In this document: one piece after another, positions 47,485-59,621 of the stretch | Numbering within the stretch: the stretch's first letter is position 1 | How the letters are laid out: each line of letters starts with the position of its first letter | Assembly: GCA_003952965.2 (NCBI GenBank) | Contig: CM025856.1 | Location: forward strand, 96,038 to 160,037 | Direction: 5' to 3' | DNA: 64,000 nucleotides | Source of the DNA: Morella rubra | Taxonomy: Eukaryota; Streptophyta; Magnoliopsida; Fagales; Myricaceae | Program-made: the position numbers and the translations under genes | Notes under the pieces: generated by a model | Told to the model about the DNA's origin: nothing | The model's database searches: none | The model's input: the letters and a program-made list of their open reading frames with translations, nothing else

Positions 47485-48680
47485 GTTTCAATATGTATTG
47501 GACCCTCTTAGATCTACCTATTATTCATCTTTCCAATTGTACCCTTATTAGTGGGGAATGTGATGCAGGAAGCCATCCTTCAATCTTGCAAACTTGACAG
47601 GACCTTAAACACTCTTCCTCATAAGAACAACGAGCATCAACCAAGCTAAAGTCTTTATTGGATTTGGAATATTTTCGATGCCCCCACGGACCCCATGGGT
47701 GTCGGCGGCAGCAAAAGAAATGAATAAGTCGAAGAAAGTCTGTCTTTGCTTATCTACAAGAACTTTTTCCCACCAATCCTTGGAGTTTGGAGAACTTCAT
47801 TCTTCCACGGTTTCTTGTCCAGTATAGCTCATTTTAAATTAAACCAAAACAAAAAAATTCCACCAAATAAAGTAATTAGGATTAACATAAAGTGGTCTTA
47901 TTTTAAAGTTCCCTGATCCAAATTACACTTCCGGTATATATATTTAGGATTATGATAGTCTAATCATTTGTTAAATTCTTTTTTTTGAAAAAAAAAACCA
48001 AATTTTACGAAAATTCTTACACTTACAGTTTAAACTTTTATAAATTTGTTATATCTACTGTCGAAACTCAAACTGCTTAACTGAATATGATAATTCTACA
48101 AAAGTAACATCTAAAATGTTGTGAAACTACGTACATAGTAATACGATTTTGAAAGTGTAATAAAAAAAAAATTAGGAGAAGAAAATGAATAATTTTTCAG
48201 GAACTATGATATATTCTGAATATTTTTATATGTCCACAATATATATATATATATATATATATATCAATATCTATTTATATAGGCATAGGGTCATAAAGAA
48301 ATACATATATATATACATAAATATTGCGAACTCCAAGATACATGTAAAAATCTAGATGTATTTGTAGAAATCAAGATACGAGAATACTAAAAGTCATAGG
48401 GCCAAATGGTCATCCACAATATATTGAAGTATAAGACTCATAACACTACGCATTGGATAATCATATACACCAAATATGCCCTGTTAAAACCTTGCCATGG
48501 AAAAATCTAATGGAAAAAAAACCAGTGGAGAAGGAAAAAGAGTACAATATTCGTGTGTACCTTTGAGTAATAGAAGATTGTCACATTAAAACTTTTTCTA
48601 CAAAGGGAAAATCGAATTAGACAAAACCTTAGCAAAGGAAAAAGAGTACAATCTACATCGATAGTTTTCTTAAAGGAAAA
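47485..48680. repeat. Duplicated intergenic block, copy B (LINE-free)
   Basis: It aligns with 13764-14125 and 15128-15860 and lacks the LINE insertion. The join reads CCACCAAATAAAGTAATTAG at about 47862-47881, the empty site of the LINE fragment. It includes a TA microsatellite at 48240-48264. Non-coding. Confidence 0.7.
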
Positions 48681-48684
48681 TATC

Positions 48685-48825
48685 ACGACAAAAAAACTAA
48701 CCTTTATCGGCGGTCTTTTTAGTGGCAGTTGCAAAAAACATCGCAAAAAAAAAAAAGCGATACTAAAAATAATTTTTAGCGGCGCTTTACAAAAGGTGTC
48801 GTAGCATCCTTTTCCTTTAGTTGTG
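48685..48825. mobile_element. CACTA-like end remnant
   Basis: Words such as TTTAGCGGCGC and AAAAAGCGATAC repeat and the stretch ends CCTTTAGTTGTG, near the expected inverse of a CACTA terminus. It is of the same style as 7840-8130, and may be the right edge of an element whose left part is lost in the duplicated block. Confidence 0.4.
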
Positions 48826-49882
48826 TGAAAAACCTAGTTTAGACCCAAACAACACTTAAAGGAGTGAATGAGTGTTTTCCCCTCTAATTGAAACTACTAT
48901 TAATTTTAAAACACGTTCTAAAATCGTCCAATCTAGATATGAATAACTTCCAATCCAATCAACAACATACATAATAGAAAATGAAATCAAATATCAATAA
49001 CATAAGGAGACAAGATTTTGTTACCGAAGTGGAAAACTTTTGAAGTACCCTTCAAAAGAAAAACCACTCCGGGCAAACTACGCCAGCCGTAATCCACTAA
49101 AAAAAAAAAACCTTATAAACAAGGATTCAGACACTGGCAAAACCTATTGCTAACTTTGACAGCCCCGATGTAAAAATCTAAGTAATCCTACTCAGACCCC
49201 CTTCGTGTGACAATCATCTCAAACTCCTGAGGTTCTTCTTATGGACTCTTTGCGAACAAACTTGTTTTTTAACACCAGAACTTTGGTGTCCAAACTCTTT
49301 CAGCACTTTGAAAGGTTCACAACGAAAAGTTAGTTTCAAGGTGATTGGATGAGACAAAATCTGATCGATTTAGGTCAAGAATTACTAAGGTATTTTTCTC
49401 TCTCAAATGACGGCTTAAATAAACAATGAGACGACCTCTTTAAGGTTACAAGTTGACATCTCAAGGTATATAAAGACTACCTTAAGTTTCAAGTGGAATG
49501 AGACTTTGAAAAATAGAATTTTCTAAAATTCATCAATTTTCACTCGAGCCAGGGTCGAGCATTAGTCAGCCAAGCTTTTATGTGAAGGCTTCACTCAGGC
49601 AAAGAGGTGAGCCTCAGGCGAGTGAGACCAATCTATTACTTGTCCTCAAACTTCACTCAAGCCAGTAGTCAAACCTCAGGTGAGCAAAACAGCATTGTCA
49701 GGTGTTTTACAAAGCTCCTTCATGCGTGGAGCTAGCATGCAACTTATTGTAGAATCCTTTTTTCGACTAACCTATTGAGAAAATCCTCATTCTTTTGAAC
49801 ACTTTGACCAAATTTATTGATAAAGAATTGCAACTCAATTTGGACTTAGGTTGGCACAAAATTACGCCAATACTCAAATACA
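48826..49882 (-). mobile_element. Solo LTR, inverted, distant relative of the 25.2-kb copia LTR
   Basis: It begins TGAAAAACCTAGTTTAGACC, the reverse complement of the LTR end at 35579, and keeps AAACCACTCCGGGC and TTGAAACTT-like words in reversed order, ending near AAATACA. There is no internal region. No target duplication is visible (TTGTG on the left, CTCAC region on the right). It is diverged, hence old. Confidence 0.7.
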
Positions 49883-49884
49883 CT

Positions 49885-50970
49885 CACTACAAGAAATTTA
49901 GTTTTAGGTGACAAAATTTTGGGTGTCAAACCAAATTTTGTCACCTAAAGTGAACTTTCATGACAAAATATTAATTTCGTCACCCAAAACCATCCAGAAT
50001 TGTAAAACCGTCCGGACCGGTCAAAAACACGTTCGGACGTATTTCTGGTGTGACGACATACACCGTCGCGAATGAGTGACGATAAAAATCGTCACAAAAA
50101 TAAAGGACCGTCCGGACTCAAAAAAACTGTTCGGACTCGCTGCAGGGTGACAAATTCCAAATCGTCGTAACTGAGTGACAATTAGAATCGTCACAATTTT
50201 TACACTCCCGTCCGGACTCGTTTTATAAAACATCCGAACGTCCATTACCTAACAAATAATAATCGTCAGATAGAGTGACAATTTAAAAATCTTCATGAAC
50301 ACTCTATTCAGTCCGACGTTTTCAACAGCGTTCTAACGGAAAAAATAATCAAGTCCGGATGGGACAAAAAACTTCCGCACAATTATAAATGCTTCTTCCG
50401 CGAATTGTGTGGTTCCACGTTGCAAAACTTCAGACCCGTGACATCGACACAGTCTGGACCCATAAATAGTGTCCGGACTGTATAAGTTCTAGAACCTTTT
50501 CGAATCGGGCATTTTAATGACGTTAAATTTGATAGGGCCACGTGTGAATATAACCATTGAGAAGCGTCCGAACTCTAATGACAGAGTTCGGATGGGTACT
50601 ACACATTAAAACCGCCAGACTTTGTCAAAATTACAAACTCATTCACTTCTCTCAAACTTTCTCTCAAACGTTTTCACTATCCATTTGAGATCTCTCAAAC
50701 AACTTCAGGTAAAACTTCTTCATGAGTTTGCTTTTCAATTTCATGCATTTCAATTAAATACTTTTGTTTAGTTTGTTGTGTTGTTTGTGTCATCAAATTA
50801 GTGTTTGCTTTGTGTTCATCGAAACACGTTCGGACGTCTTTTTACACCGTCTGAAAGTTTTTCGTCCGGACGGTCTGTCATTGTACGTTCGGACTCCTAA
50901 AATTTAAACGACGCAGTTTGAATTTGTGCGAACGGTTTGTGCTTATGTTCGGACGGTTTTTGCTAGGTTG
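49885..50970 (+). repeat. CACTA left end: terminal repeat and motif array
   Basis: After the terminus, motifs of the type GTCCGGAC, GTTCGGACG and GTCCGAAC occur many times in both directions (for example near 50012, 50031, 50107, 50130, 50214, 50470, 50567, 50829, 50865). Such sub-terminal arrays are where TNPA-type proteins bind in En/Spm elements; here the motif is specific to this element. Confidence 0.75.
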
Positions 50971-50972
50971 AC

Positions 50973-51350
50973 CATGGAACGCTCTGGGAGAAGTATCACC
51001 AATGTCGAGGGACAAACAGAGCGACCAGCTTGGGCAGACACTTTTTAGTGGAGTTAAACAAGAGTATTCGGGCGATAGTGAGCGACGCATTCGTTGTGCA
51101 TGGAGCTCCAATGCCGCTTGACCGGTCTGGAGAACAAATTTGCTCTAACGGATAGGGCTTAACGGAAGAGCTGAATATTATGCGGATGGAACTAGGATGA
51201 GAGAACAATTGTCTCAGTTGTCCCAGTCTGTCCATACCGTTCCGATACAGCTCAGACACTCATCAGAGGGTGGATAATATGGAGGAGCATTTGGCGCATG
51301 TTCGTGATGCCCTCGGACAAGATCTGGATGAGCCAGCTCGTGATTTGGAC
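50973..51350 (+). pseudogene. Decayed ORF inside CACTA element
   Basis: From ATG 50973, residues MERSGRSITNVEGQTERPAW are readable, then VELNKSIRAIVSDAF and HGAPMPLD in another frame, then REQLSQLSQS, and last EEHLAHVRDALGQDLDEPA before a stop near 51350. There are at least three frame changes. The heptad-like C-terminal part resembles the end of the second ORF at 53754-54008. Function unknown. Confidence 0.4.
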
Positions 51351-52885
51351 TAGTCTCCTGTTTATGCTTTATCACTATTATTTATTTATCCTTTGAAGGA
51401 CCGTCTCCGGCTTGTACTAGACATTATGATTGTGTTTTTCGTTCGGTATTTGGATTATGTTTGATATTTTATATTAATTATGTTTTTTCATTAGTTAAAT
51501 TTATTACAATTTAAAAACGATTAGTACAATTAAATGGGTGATTACACTAACGGAATGGTTAGTGTAATTAGATTGTAACGGTTAGTGTAATTAGCTTGCA
51601 ATTACAATTAAATTGGTGATTAGTTATAACGGATATTTAATATAAAAGTATGCTAAATATATATATATATATATATATATGTATTCAAAATAAATAAATT
51701 AAGTTAAATATTTGTGCCAAATTACATTGCGTTAAATGGAATGAAATAAATTAAATCATTTAAATAAATTAGGTTTTGTGAAGTAAAGTAAATTCAGTGA
51801 ATTTAACATACGAAATAAATCTGCTAGCCGTTCGGACGTTCCCGAAACCGTCGCATGGCTACACGTGTTTACGTTATATGAAAGTTGAAAACGGCTGTCA
51901 CCGTCCGAACGGGTTATAGACGTCTGGACATATTTGTCGTTTATTCAGCCAAACGTGTGCTTCCACGTCGCGAAATTCAGGGAACGACGTTCGCACGCCG
52001 GATAAAACGTCCGGACGTTTTTATTGTGCCGAACGGTTTTAAACGGTTTAAATTTTGGCATTTAATACGAAGTACGTTGATTGGGCCACGTGTGCAGAAA
52101 AGAGTCCGGACGGTTGTTGGTGTCTGGACGCTAGCGACGTATTTGCAAAAGTTGACAGTTCGTCATTTTCACAAATACCAAACCGTTTCTCCTTAAAAAA
52201 TCTTGACTTAATATCACTCTTTCGTGGATCTAATCACATCCAGGTATATTTTGTTACTTTTAACAAGATTTTAATGGTAAAAATTTTATTTTTTTTATAC
52301 TTTTACGTATAGAATTTCAATTCCATTTTTTGCATAGTACATTGTGTTTTTTAATTGATTTTTACGTAGAAATTGATTGTGTTAAGTGTTAGGTTTGTTT
52401 TAAGTGTATTAGTTTGTGTTTTGGTTGTATTTTGGGCGTGTGGGGAGGGGGAGGGACACTGCCATGGCTGAGTTAACTCGGTTGTCCTCTAGAAGTGTCC
52501 GGACACTTTATTTTGTCGTCCGGACGCGTTCTTGAGTTGTCCAGACATTTATTTGGTCGTCGTTCGGACTCGGTGGTATACGTTGTCGTTTTGATTGTGT
52601 TAACTCTTGTCGTTTTGATTGTGTGTCATTTTGATTGTGTTTTTTCAATGCAGTCTGGACGGTTTAATGTTAAATTTAAATATTTTTATCTGCTTGGGGT
52701 TCAGATGGATATCCAAAGCTGTTCGGACTCTTTTTAGACTTTCAAAACAGATACGTTGACATTTTGATAATGTCCGGACGCTTCAAGTAAACGTCTGGAC
52801 GACATTATTGGTGTACGGGCGATGTTATTTTGGTTCGGACGTGTCTCTAACCGTGCGAATGCTGTTTTGTACAGATTCTAAAAAA
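51351..52885 (+). other. Non-coding CACTA interior with motif array
   Basis: A+T-rich, with TA runs at 51657-51680 and further GTCCGGAC-like motifs near 51832, 51903, 52012, 52106, 52498 and 52522. No gene is recognised. Confidence 0.55.
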
Positions 52886-54008
52886 ATGAGTAAGCGTTCA
52901 TGTACCTGTGGCCAAGCTGATGATGAGCAACCTTCCACTCGCGCTTTAATGGTGGAGCAGCGTACAACGATCATTATGTCTCTCTCGATTGTTGTCGAGC
53001 GAGATATCAAGTTGGCAGACTTTAACGATCTCACATTTGAGGGTCGGACGCTTCCGGAGGTGGTGGAGCAGTTAGGTTGGCTTCCGTTAATCCATAGGAC
53101 CGGCTATGCATCAAAGAATATGGTGCGGAAGTTCTATTGTCTATATTATGGGCGAGGGACCTCGAGGAGCCTAGTATGGAGGTCATTGTCCATAACGTTC
53201 CGATCATATTCTCGCCGACGAGCTGGCGAATTTCTTGGGGTACGAGAGAGATTTGGCAGTGCTGGGCGATGATACAGTGATTTTGGACGGAGCCTATATG
53301 GTACATGGGCAGCTGCTTCCTTTTTGGCGGATCATGCATCTGATCCTATGCTCCTCCATCGACCCGAAGAAGCACACCACAGAGCTGTCTTATAGTCGGG
53401 CTGAGTTCTGTACCTGGTAGTTGTACGGGGGCTACCTGTTGATATGCATCATACATCTACCAGCCCATTCGTGCAGAGGCCTGAAGACTGATGCTAGATT
53501 TCATTGCCGCATGGATTCTTCTGACCCAGTTCCTGCACGCCATGATGGTACCCGAGGTGGTGACGAGCCAAGGCACTTCCACTTGGGTCGATCAACAAGA
53601 CAATGCTCTCCAAATCGATGCCCAGACACGCCGAGCGCTGAATGCCGCTCGGGTTGCTAGAGTTAGACGATAGGAGCAGCCTGAGGAGGCAATGGAGGAG
53701 CAGGATCCTGGACAGAGCTCGACCTAGGGACTTGGGGCACAGCGGCCAGTTGGATGGACGATATGATGACGGAGCTGACTCAGCGGATGCAATCGGTCTT
53801 GCAGCCCACCCATTACATGGTCAGTGATATCAGTCTTCGGCTAACAGCTTTGGAGCAGAAGGTCGCCGACATGGACGTTGGGTGGAAGAAGGAGGTCGCT
53901 GCACTTAAAGAGGTTCTGAAGGGCGTGGCAACCGGTGCAGAGCTCTTTCCCTTGACTGAGCGGGTCGTGTTGATAGAGGAGCACCTTCGTCAGTCCGTCA
54001 CGTTCTAA
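52886..54008 (+). pseudogene. ORF with putative plant transposon protein domain in CACTA
   Basis: Starts MSKRSCTCGQADDEQPSTRA, then FEGRTLPEVVEQLGWLPLIH, GYASKNMVRKFYC, GYERDLAVLGDD-like residues in the next frame, HGQLLPFWRIMHLILCSSID with PKKHTTELSYSRAEF, and a FIAAWILLTQFLHAMM block (about 53497 on). The tail at 53754-54008 is a coiled coil (LTALEQKVADMDVGWKKEV). The domain resembles the post-pol domain of SIRE-like copia elements. At least four frame changes break it. Motifs of the sub-terminal array are absent from this stretch but resume after it, so it seems to be a passenger gene of the CACTA element. Confidence 0.6.
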
Positions 54009-55584
54009 AACTCACGATGATGATGATGATGATGATGTAGTCTTTATTTTTTTATTATTTTATTTTTTTATTATGTTTTGAGGACATTTACTTTTATATT
54101 ATGTTTTGTGGACATGTATTGATTTTATTTGATGTTTTTGTTCATATTATGTTTTGAGATACTTGATATATGTTTTGTTACTTAATCCACTTAAGATTAT
54201 TTACATTATTAACTAACTTTGGTTATTTAAAACTTGCTAATAAAGTTAATTAAAATATGAAAAAAAATATCAAAATCGTCCAAAACCGTTCGGACGTTAA
54301 TGTTTCCATCCTGTTTAATGTAAGCTTGAACGGTGTTGTATTATATAAAACAAACCGTCCGAACACTTTTTATACGGTCGGGACGCTTAAAAATTGAACA
54401 CCGTTCGGAATAACGTCACGTTGTTTTTATTATCAGATGCTATCATTTCCTAAAAAACCTACCAAGAAAAAATCGTTTGACTAAATGTGTTGAACTGTAA
54501 GAGGGAGTTCGGACAGTACGGTGCGGACGCTTATGAAATTTTGGCGGCATGAATTCCCTCGAAAACTAATACACGTATGCGTCCGAACTTCCTTTGATGT
54601 GTCCGAACAGTATTCATATGAAAGTGACAGAATCGCAGACAATATAGGAAAAATGAAAAAACAAAGAAAGGAGAGATTTGAGCAAGAGGAGAAGCGGAGA
54701 GCTGATTTTGGGCGTCCAATCTCATTGAAAGGGTGTGAAAGGAGCAACTCTTTTAGAATTTGAAATTGGATTGCATTTGAGGTTAGTGGTTTTTAAATTG
54801 AATTTTTTAGGATGAAAAGCATGTATTTTAATATAAAAGCATGTGTTTTTTGAAATTTTAGGGTCTAAAATGATAGCAATGGAGTTTGGGTTGGTTGTGA
54901 TGTGTTTATATTGAAGTGTTTGTGATTTGGGTTGATTTTGGCATGATTTTGGGTGAAAATGAGTCTGTGCGTCGAAGAACTGTCTTGTTCGACAATCGCA
55001 GTCCGGACGGTTGATGTACCGTCCGGACTCTATTTTTCGTTCGGACCTTTTGCAAAAGGCGTCCGAACGTTATATGTATGGTTTGGACGGTTATGTTACG
55101 TCCGAACGGTTTTTGTTATGTTCATGCATTCATTTAGTAGCCTTAGCCCCGTTTAAGAATTACACGAAGTTCGGATAACGAACTGGTGTAATTCTTGAAT
55201 TGTCCACGTTATGGACAGTTTGAGTTTACAATATGCGTAATGTGCGTAATTGTATCTGCTATTGTGACAGATGTGTTTAGAAATTTCGATGCAAATCTCC
55301 TTTTGTCTTTCGGATACACATTCAGCATTGAGCTTACACACTTGCCTTCAATGGTGGGTGTTTATGCTCAATGTTGTAGGCGTGTATCTGGGACTGAGGG
55401 GAAATGCTGTCGAAATTTCTAAAGCATCGTCACAATAGTCGGGTCAATTATATGCAGTACGTGATATTGTAAACTTGAATGGGATAGGACCTATCACCCG
55501 AGAAATGGAGTTGAGTGTGAATGTCATCATTGTTTGTATTATTGTTTGCATTATTGTTTATATTTTTGTCTTTGAAGGAACAAT
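54009..55584 (+). other. CACTA interior before the transposase gene
   Basis: It starts with a GAT/ATG triplet repeat (54013-54037), is A+T-rich, and carries more GTCCGGAC-like motifs (near 54290, 54355, 54583, 54991, 55016, 55066, 55099). The array stops just before the transposase gene. No ORF is convincing. Confidence 0.55.
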
Positions 55585-58007
55585 ATGGATAAAAGCTGGA
55601 TTTATGAGGCTGATAGACTCAAAAGTGTAAAGTATAGTGATGGTGTTCGGGATTTTATGAGTGTTGCCCGTAGTTATGCAGATAGTCGTGGAATGATAAG
55701 ATGTCCATGTAAGAGATGTAAGAATGTGTTGTTCAAACATGTAGACGAGATGGAGGATCATTTATTCATAATTGGGTTTGACCAGAGTTACACTCATTGG
55801 GTATTTCACGGAGAGTCAATTTCAGAAGTTTCTAACCGGGTAGTGACTTTAGAACCTGAACCTAGAAGCGAGGACTCTGAGGGAAACATAAATGATGATA
55901 TGAGAGACATGTTAGAAGATTTTGAGGTGGGAGCAGGGGTTGATGAGAACGCTGGTGAAAATATGGGTCCTGAAACAGTCGAGTCTAGGGTCTGGAGACG
56001 GGTTTTCCGTGTATACTAAGTTATGGGCGGATGCTAAGCGAGAGTTGTATCCCGGGTGTAAGAAGTACTCGAAGTTGTCTTTCGTTGTTAGGTTACTTCA
56101 TGTGAAGTCAGAGAATAATTTGACTGTAAAGGCATTTGAAGATGTGTTGGTTTGATAAAAGATGCGCTGCCGGAGGGGGAGACACTTCCTAAATCTTATT
56201 ATGAGGCGAAAAAGTTAAGAAAGAATTTAGGATTTAGCTACGATAACATACATGCGTGCTTAAATGACTGTGTACTGTTTTGGAAGGAGCACAGCGAGTT
56301 ACAAGAGTGTCCGGTGTGTGGGGAATCGAGGTGGAAGTACAGTCAGAATAGCAAATCAAAGGTTCCTCAAAAAGTGTGCATTTTCCCTTGAAACCGAGGT
56401 TGCAGAGATTGTTTCTATCAAGGCAAACGGCAACGGATATGCGGTGGCACCAAGAGAAGCGTGTGGTTGAAGATGGGGTGATGAGGCATCCTGCAGACTC
56501 TCAGGTATGGAAGGACCTCGATAAGAATATGAATGGTTTGGTCGGGAATCTCGAACGTCCGGTTGGGTTTGGCATCTGATGGGTTCAATCCGTTTGGCAA
56601 CATGAGCTTATCGTATAGTATATGGCCAGTGGTACTAATTCCATACAATTTGCCGCCATGGAAATGTATGAAGGATTCAAGTTTTATGCTGTCGTTGCTT
56701 ATTCCTGGGAATGATATCGACGTCTACTTGCAGCCATTGGTAGATGAGTTGAAGGACTTGTGGGAAAATGGAATGCAAACGTACGACGCGGCTGTGTCAA
56801 GTTCATTCAAGTTACATGCTGCTTTGCTTTGGACTATAAATGACTTCCCGCTTATGGTAATCTCTCGGGTTGGAGTACGAAAGGACGGTTAGCATGCCCT
56901 AATTGCAATGCAACACAACGTCATTTTGGTTGAAACATGGGGGCAAACATTATTTTTTGGGACATCGCCAGTATTTGCCCGCGACGCATGGTGGAGGCAT
57001 GATGTCGACATATTTGACGGGAGATACTTCAACAACTTGAATCGGTACCGTTATGTTCATTTGGGAAGACTCAGAAGAAGAGAAAACAGGCTGACAATGA
57101 GTTAAGTTGGACGAAGCGCAGCATATTCTTTGAGTTGCCGTACTGGTCAGATTGAAACTTCGACATAATTTGGACGTCATGCACATAGAGAAGAATATTT
57201 GTGACAATGTGTTAGGAACTTTGATGAACGTCAATGGTAAGACGAAGGACAATGCTAGTGCTCGGGGACTTGGCATTAATGGGCATTAAAAAGGATTGCA
57301 TTTGCAAGTTCGGGTCAGCAGGAGGTGATGCCTCAAGCATTATTTACTTTAACGAAGGATGAACGTAAGAAGTGTTGTGAATGGCTGAAGGGTGTTAAGT
57401 TTCCGATGGATACGCCTCTAACATATCCTGGTGCGTGAATATAAAAGAAGGGAAGATAATGGGTATGAAGAGTCACGACTCACACGTCTTGTTGCAGCGA
57501 CTGTTACCGGCAATGATACACGGGTTGTTAGGAAACGAAGTATGTACAGTGTTGACTGAGTTGAGCTTATTCTTCAGAGACTTGTGCTCAAGAACAATAC
57601 GTTTAGACGTTGTGGACCAGTTAGAGAAGGACATCGGAATGATTCTTTGCAAGTTGGAACATATATTCCCTCCATCATTTTTTACTATTATGGTTCATTT
57701 AGCTGTTCATTTACCTCGGGAGGTGAAACTTGGGGGTCCAGTTCAATTTCGGTGGATGTATCCAATGGAGAGGTATATGGGGAAGATGAAGCATTTCGTT
57801 AAGAACAGGGCACGGTGTGAGGGCTCCATAGCAGAGAATTATGTGTTAAATGAATGTCTAACTTTTTGCTCAATGTATCTTGGTACGGTTGAGACGAGAT
57901 TTAATAGAAAAGACCGGAATTATGCCGACATGGATGATCGAAGTTGTCATTTTTCTGTGTTTACTCAAAGTGTTCGACCGCTGGGAGCTGGTAGGGTCAA
58001 GATTTGA
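55585..58007 (+). pseudogene. CACTA transposase, TNP2 type
   Basis: Starts MDKSWIYEADRLKSVKYSDG with the Transposase-associated domain (RCPCKRCKNVLF). Then come YTKLWADAKRELYPGCKKYS, LGFSYDNIHACLNDCVLFWK, CPVCGESRWK and the TNP2 core (LASDGFNPFGNMSLSYSIWP, LPPWKCMKDSSFMLSLLIPG). From 57435 follows the DUF4218 part (HVLLQRLLPAMIHGLLGNEV, VHLAVHLPREVKLGGPVQFR, WMYPMERYMGKMKHFVKN). This is the TNPD-like transposase that cuts at the element ends. I count at least five frame changes (for example near 56010, 56155, 56390, 56880, 57105-57430), so no full protein is made. Confidence 0.85.
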
Positions 58008-58371
58008 ATAGAAAGGAATTTATAAAAGCACAGTGGTACGTACTCAACAACTGTTCAGAAATCAGCCAACATATAGAGTAAGCACAAATAAGAATATTTG
58101 CTCATTAAACACTTATCAGTTCATTATATTTTAATTTATTATAAAATATCTTATTTCTTTATAGCGAGCACTTGGAAGAGATGAGGAGGCAATCACCAAT
58201 AAATGTTGATAGGAGGCACGAAGAAGAATTTCCGTTATGGTTTAGAAATCGGGTATTTATTTAATTTTTCTCTATTATATGTTTAATTTTAATTGATTAT
58301 TTTTTTTAGTTCAAAGTTAACATGTGTTTACTATTTTAGATTCAAACTATGCGCAATGAAAATCCGGCTCG
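58008..58371 (+). other. Intron-like spacer within the transposase gene
   Basis: A+T-rich sequence with short exon-like pieces (EHLEEMRRQSPINVDRRHEE near 58165-58225) between the DUF4218 and DUF4216 parts, as usual in plant CACTA transposase genes. Confidence 0.5.
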
Positions 58372-59229
58372 GTGTCGGATGATTTGTATGCATTAGCATC
58401 CGGTCCGGATCAACGGGCACTTTGTTATTCTGGGTGTGTAGTGAATGGAGTTAGGTTTCACACGGTCTTTCGTGAACAGTTTCGTAACACTCAGAATAGT
58501 GGTGTGGTTGTTCCGGGGGACCATGATGGGGAAGATGTTGATTTTTACGGTCAGGTCGTGGATATTTATGCGTTGCGTTATTTGGGGAATTTAGTTTATT
58601 TACTAAAATGTGACTGGTTTGACTTGAGTACTCAAAACTTAGGTCTTGATAAAAGTGGTCAGTTTGTTAGTATTAACACATCCCGAAAGTGGTACAAAGA
58701 CGACCCGTTCGTGCTAGCTTCTCAGGGGAATCAAGTTTTTTATATCGATGATATGAAGTTGGGCGGTCACTGGAAGATTGTTCAAAAGATTACCCCTAGA
58801 AACACGTATGATATTCCACCTATTGAGGAGGAAGCTAGTGAAGGACCGTCGAACCGTGAAGCATACCAGGAGAATGAGTCTATTGAGCTTTTTGTGGACT
58901 TTAGCTCCTTTGACATGATCCCGTTGACTAGAAATGACGTCGAGACTTATGTGCCGGTAACCGATAAGAGTGATCAACAACAACGTGAAGTAGAAGGAAC
59001 GATGATTCTTCGGAATCATTCAGTGAAGATTGTAGTGATTCTGAAGAATATGACTCCGAGGACTAAAGTAACTTTATCATTTCAATTTACTTTGCGTTTC
59101 TATTTTATATTCATTTTGAGTAACATGTTCATTGTGTTTTTTTCTCTAATATTGATTTATTTGGTTACAGGACGACGTCATGCCAGCGGGAGGGAAACGT
59201 CTTCGGTGCGATTCATCAGTTCGAGCTGA
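58372..59229 (+). pseudogene. CACTA transposase C-terminal part (DUF4216)
   Basis: Reads LYALASGPDQRALCYSGCVV, NGVRFHT, DVDFYGQVVDIYALRYLG, LLKCDWFD, GQFVSINTSRKWYKDDPFVL and SQGNQVFYIDD, the DUF4216 region that follows TNP2 and DUF4218 in this family. The end of the frame (from about 59070) runs into an intron. The continuation GRRHASG is probably a later exon in another frame. Confidence 0.8.
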
Positions 59230-59621
59230 GAGTAGTCCCGGTACACTAGCAGTGTCGGGTCCTTCACTTAGGGATAGAAACGAATTACCGTCCCTACACA
59301 GCCAGTCCAGTAGGCACCCAAAGTAGTTGTGCGTGTAAGTATCTTACCCGTCAATCTTGAAATTAAATATTATGACTTTTAAATTTCTATGCTTAACTGA
59401 ATTTTAAATTTTTTGTTCTTCATTTGTAGCGACGTCCGGAATCAGACATGTTCGAGGTAGTACGCGTGGGATTGCCTTACTCAAGGCTCCACCGGAGGAA
59501 AGCTGACTGTCCATATCCCTGATGGACGTACGGGCGGTGATGACAAGGCGTCCTCAATGCTCTCGAGTCATATTGGTGCGCTCGTTCGACAACATGTCCC
59601 ATTTGAACGAGTAAGTGGAAG
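59230..59621 (+). pseudogene. TNPA-like (Ptta/En-Spm) gene start, cut by copia element
   Basis: After an intron, residues RGSTRGIALLKAPPEES and then IPDGRTGGDDKASSMLSSHI and GALVRQHVPFERV are readable with one frame change between them. They match the start of the plant En/Spm accessory protein domain (RGPTRG...IPDG...G). The copia LTR at 59622 ends it; the remainder must lie beyond the window. Confidence 0.55.

Larger units (their letters stand above)
49885..59621 (+). mobile_element. CACTA (En/Spm) transposon, right part cut off
   Basis: The left terminus CACTACAAGAAATTTAG at 49885 is a CACTA end, followed by a mirrored stem (TTTAGGTGACAAAATTTTGG and TTTTGTCACCTAAA within 49903-49949). Inside are decayed ORFs, a plant transposon protein domain ORF, a TNP2-type transposase with DUF4218 and DUF4216 parts, and a TNPA-like piece. 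A copia element begins at 59622 and the right CACTA end is not in the window. The transposase gene has several frame breaks, so the element is not autonomous as written. Confidence 0.85.
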
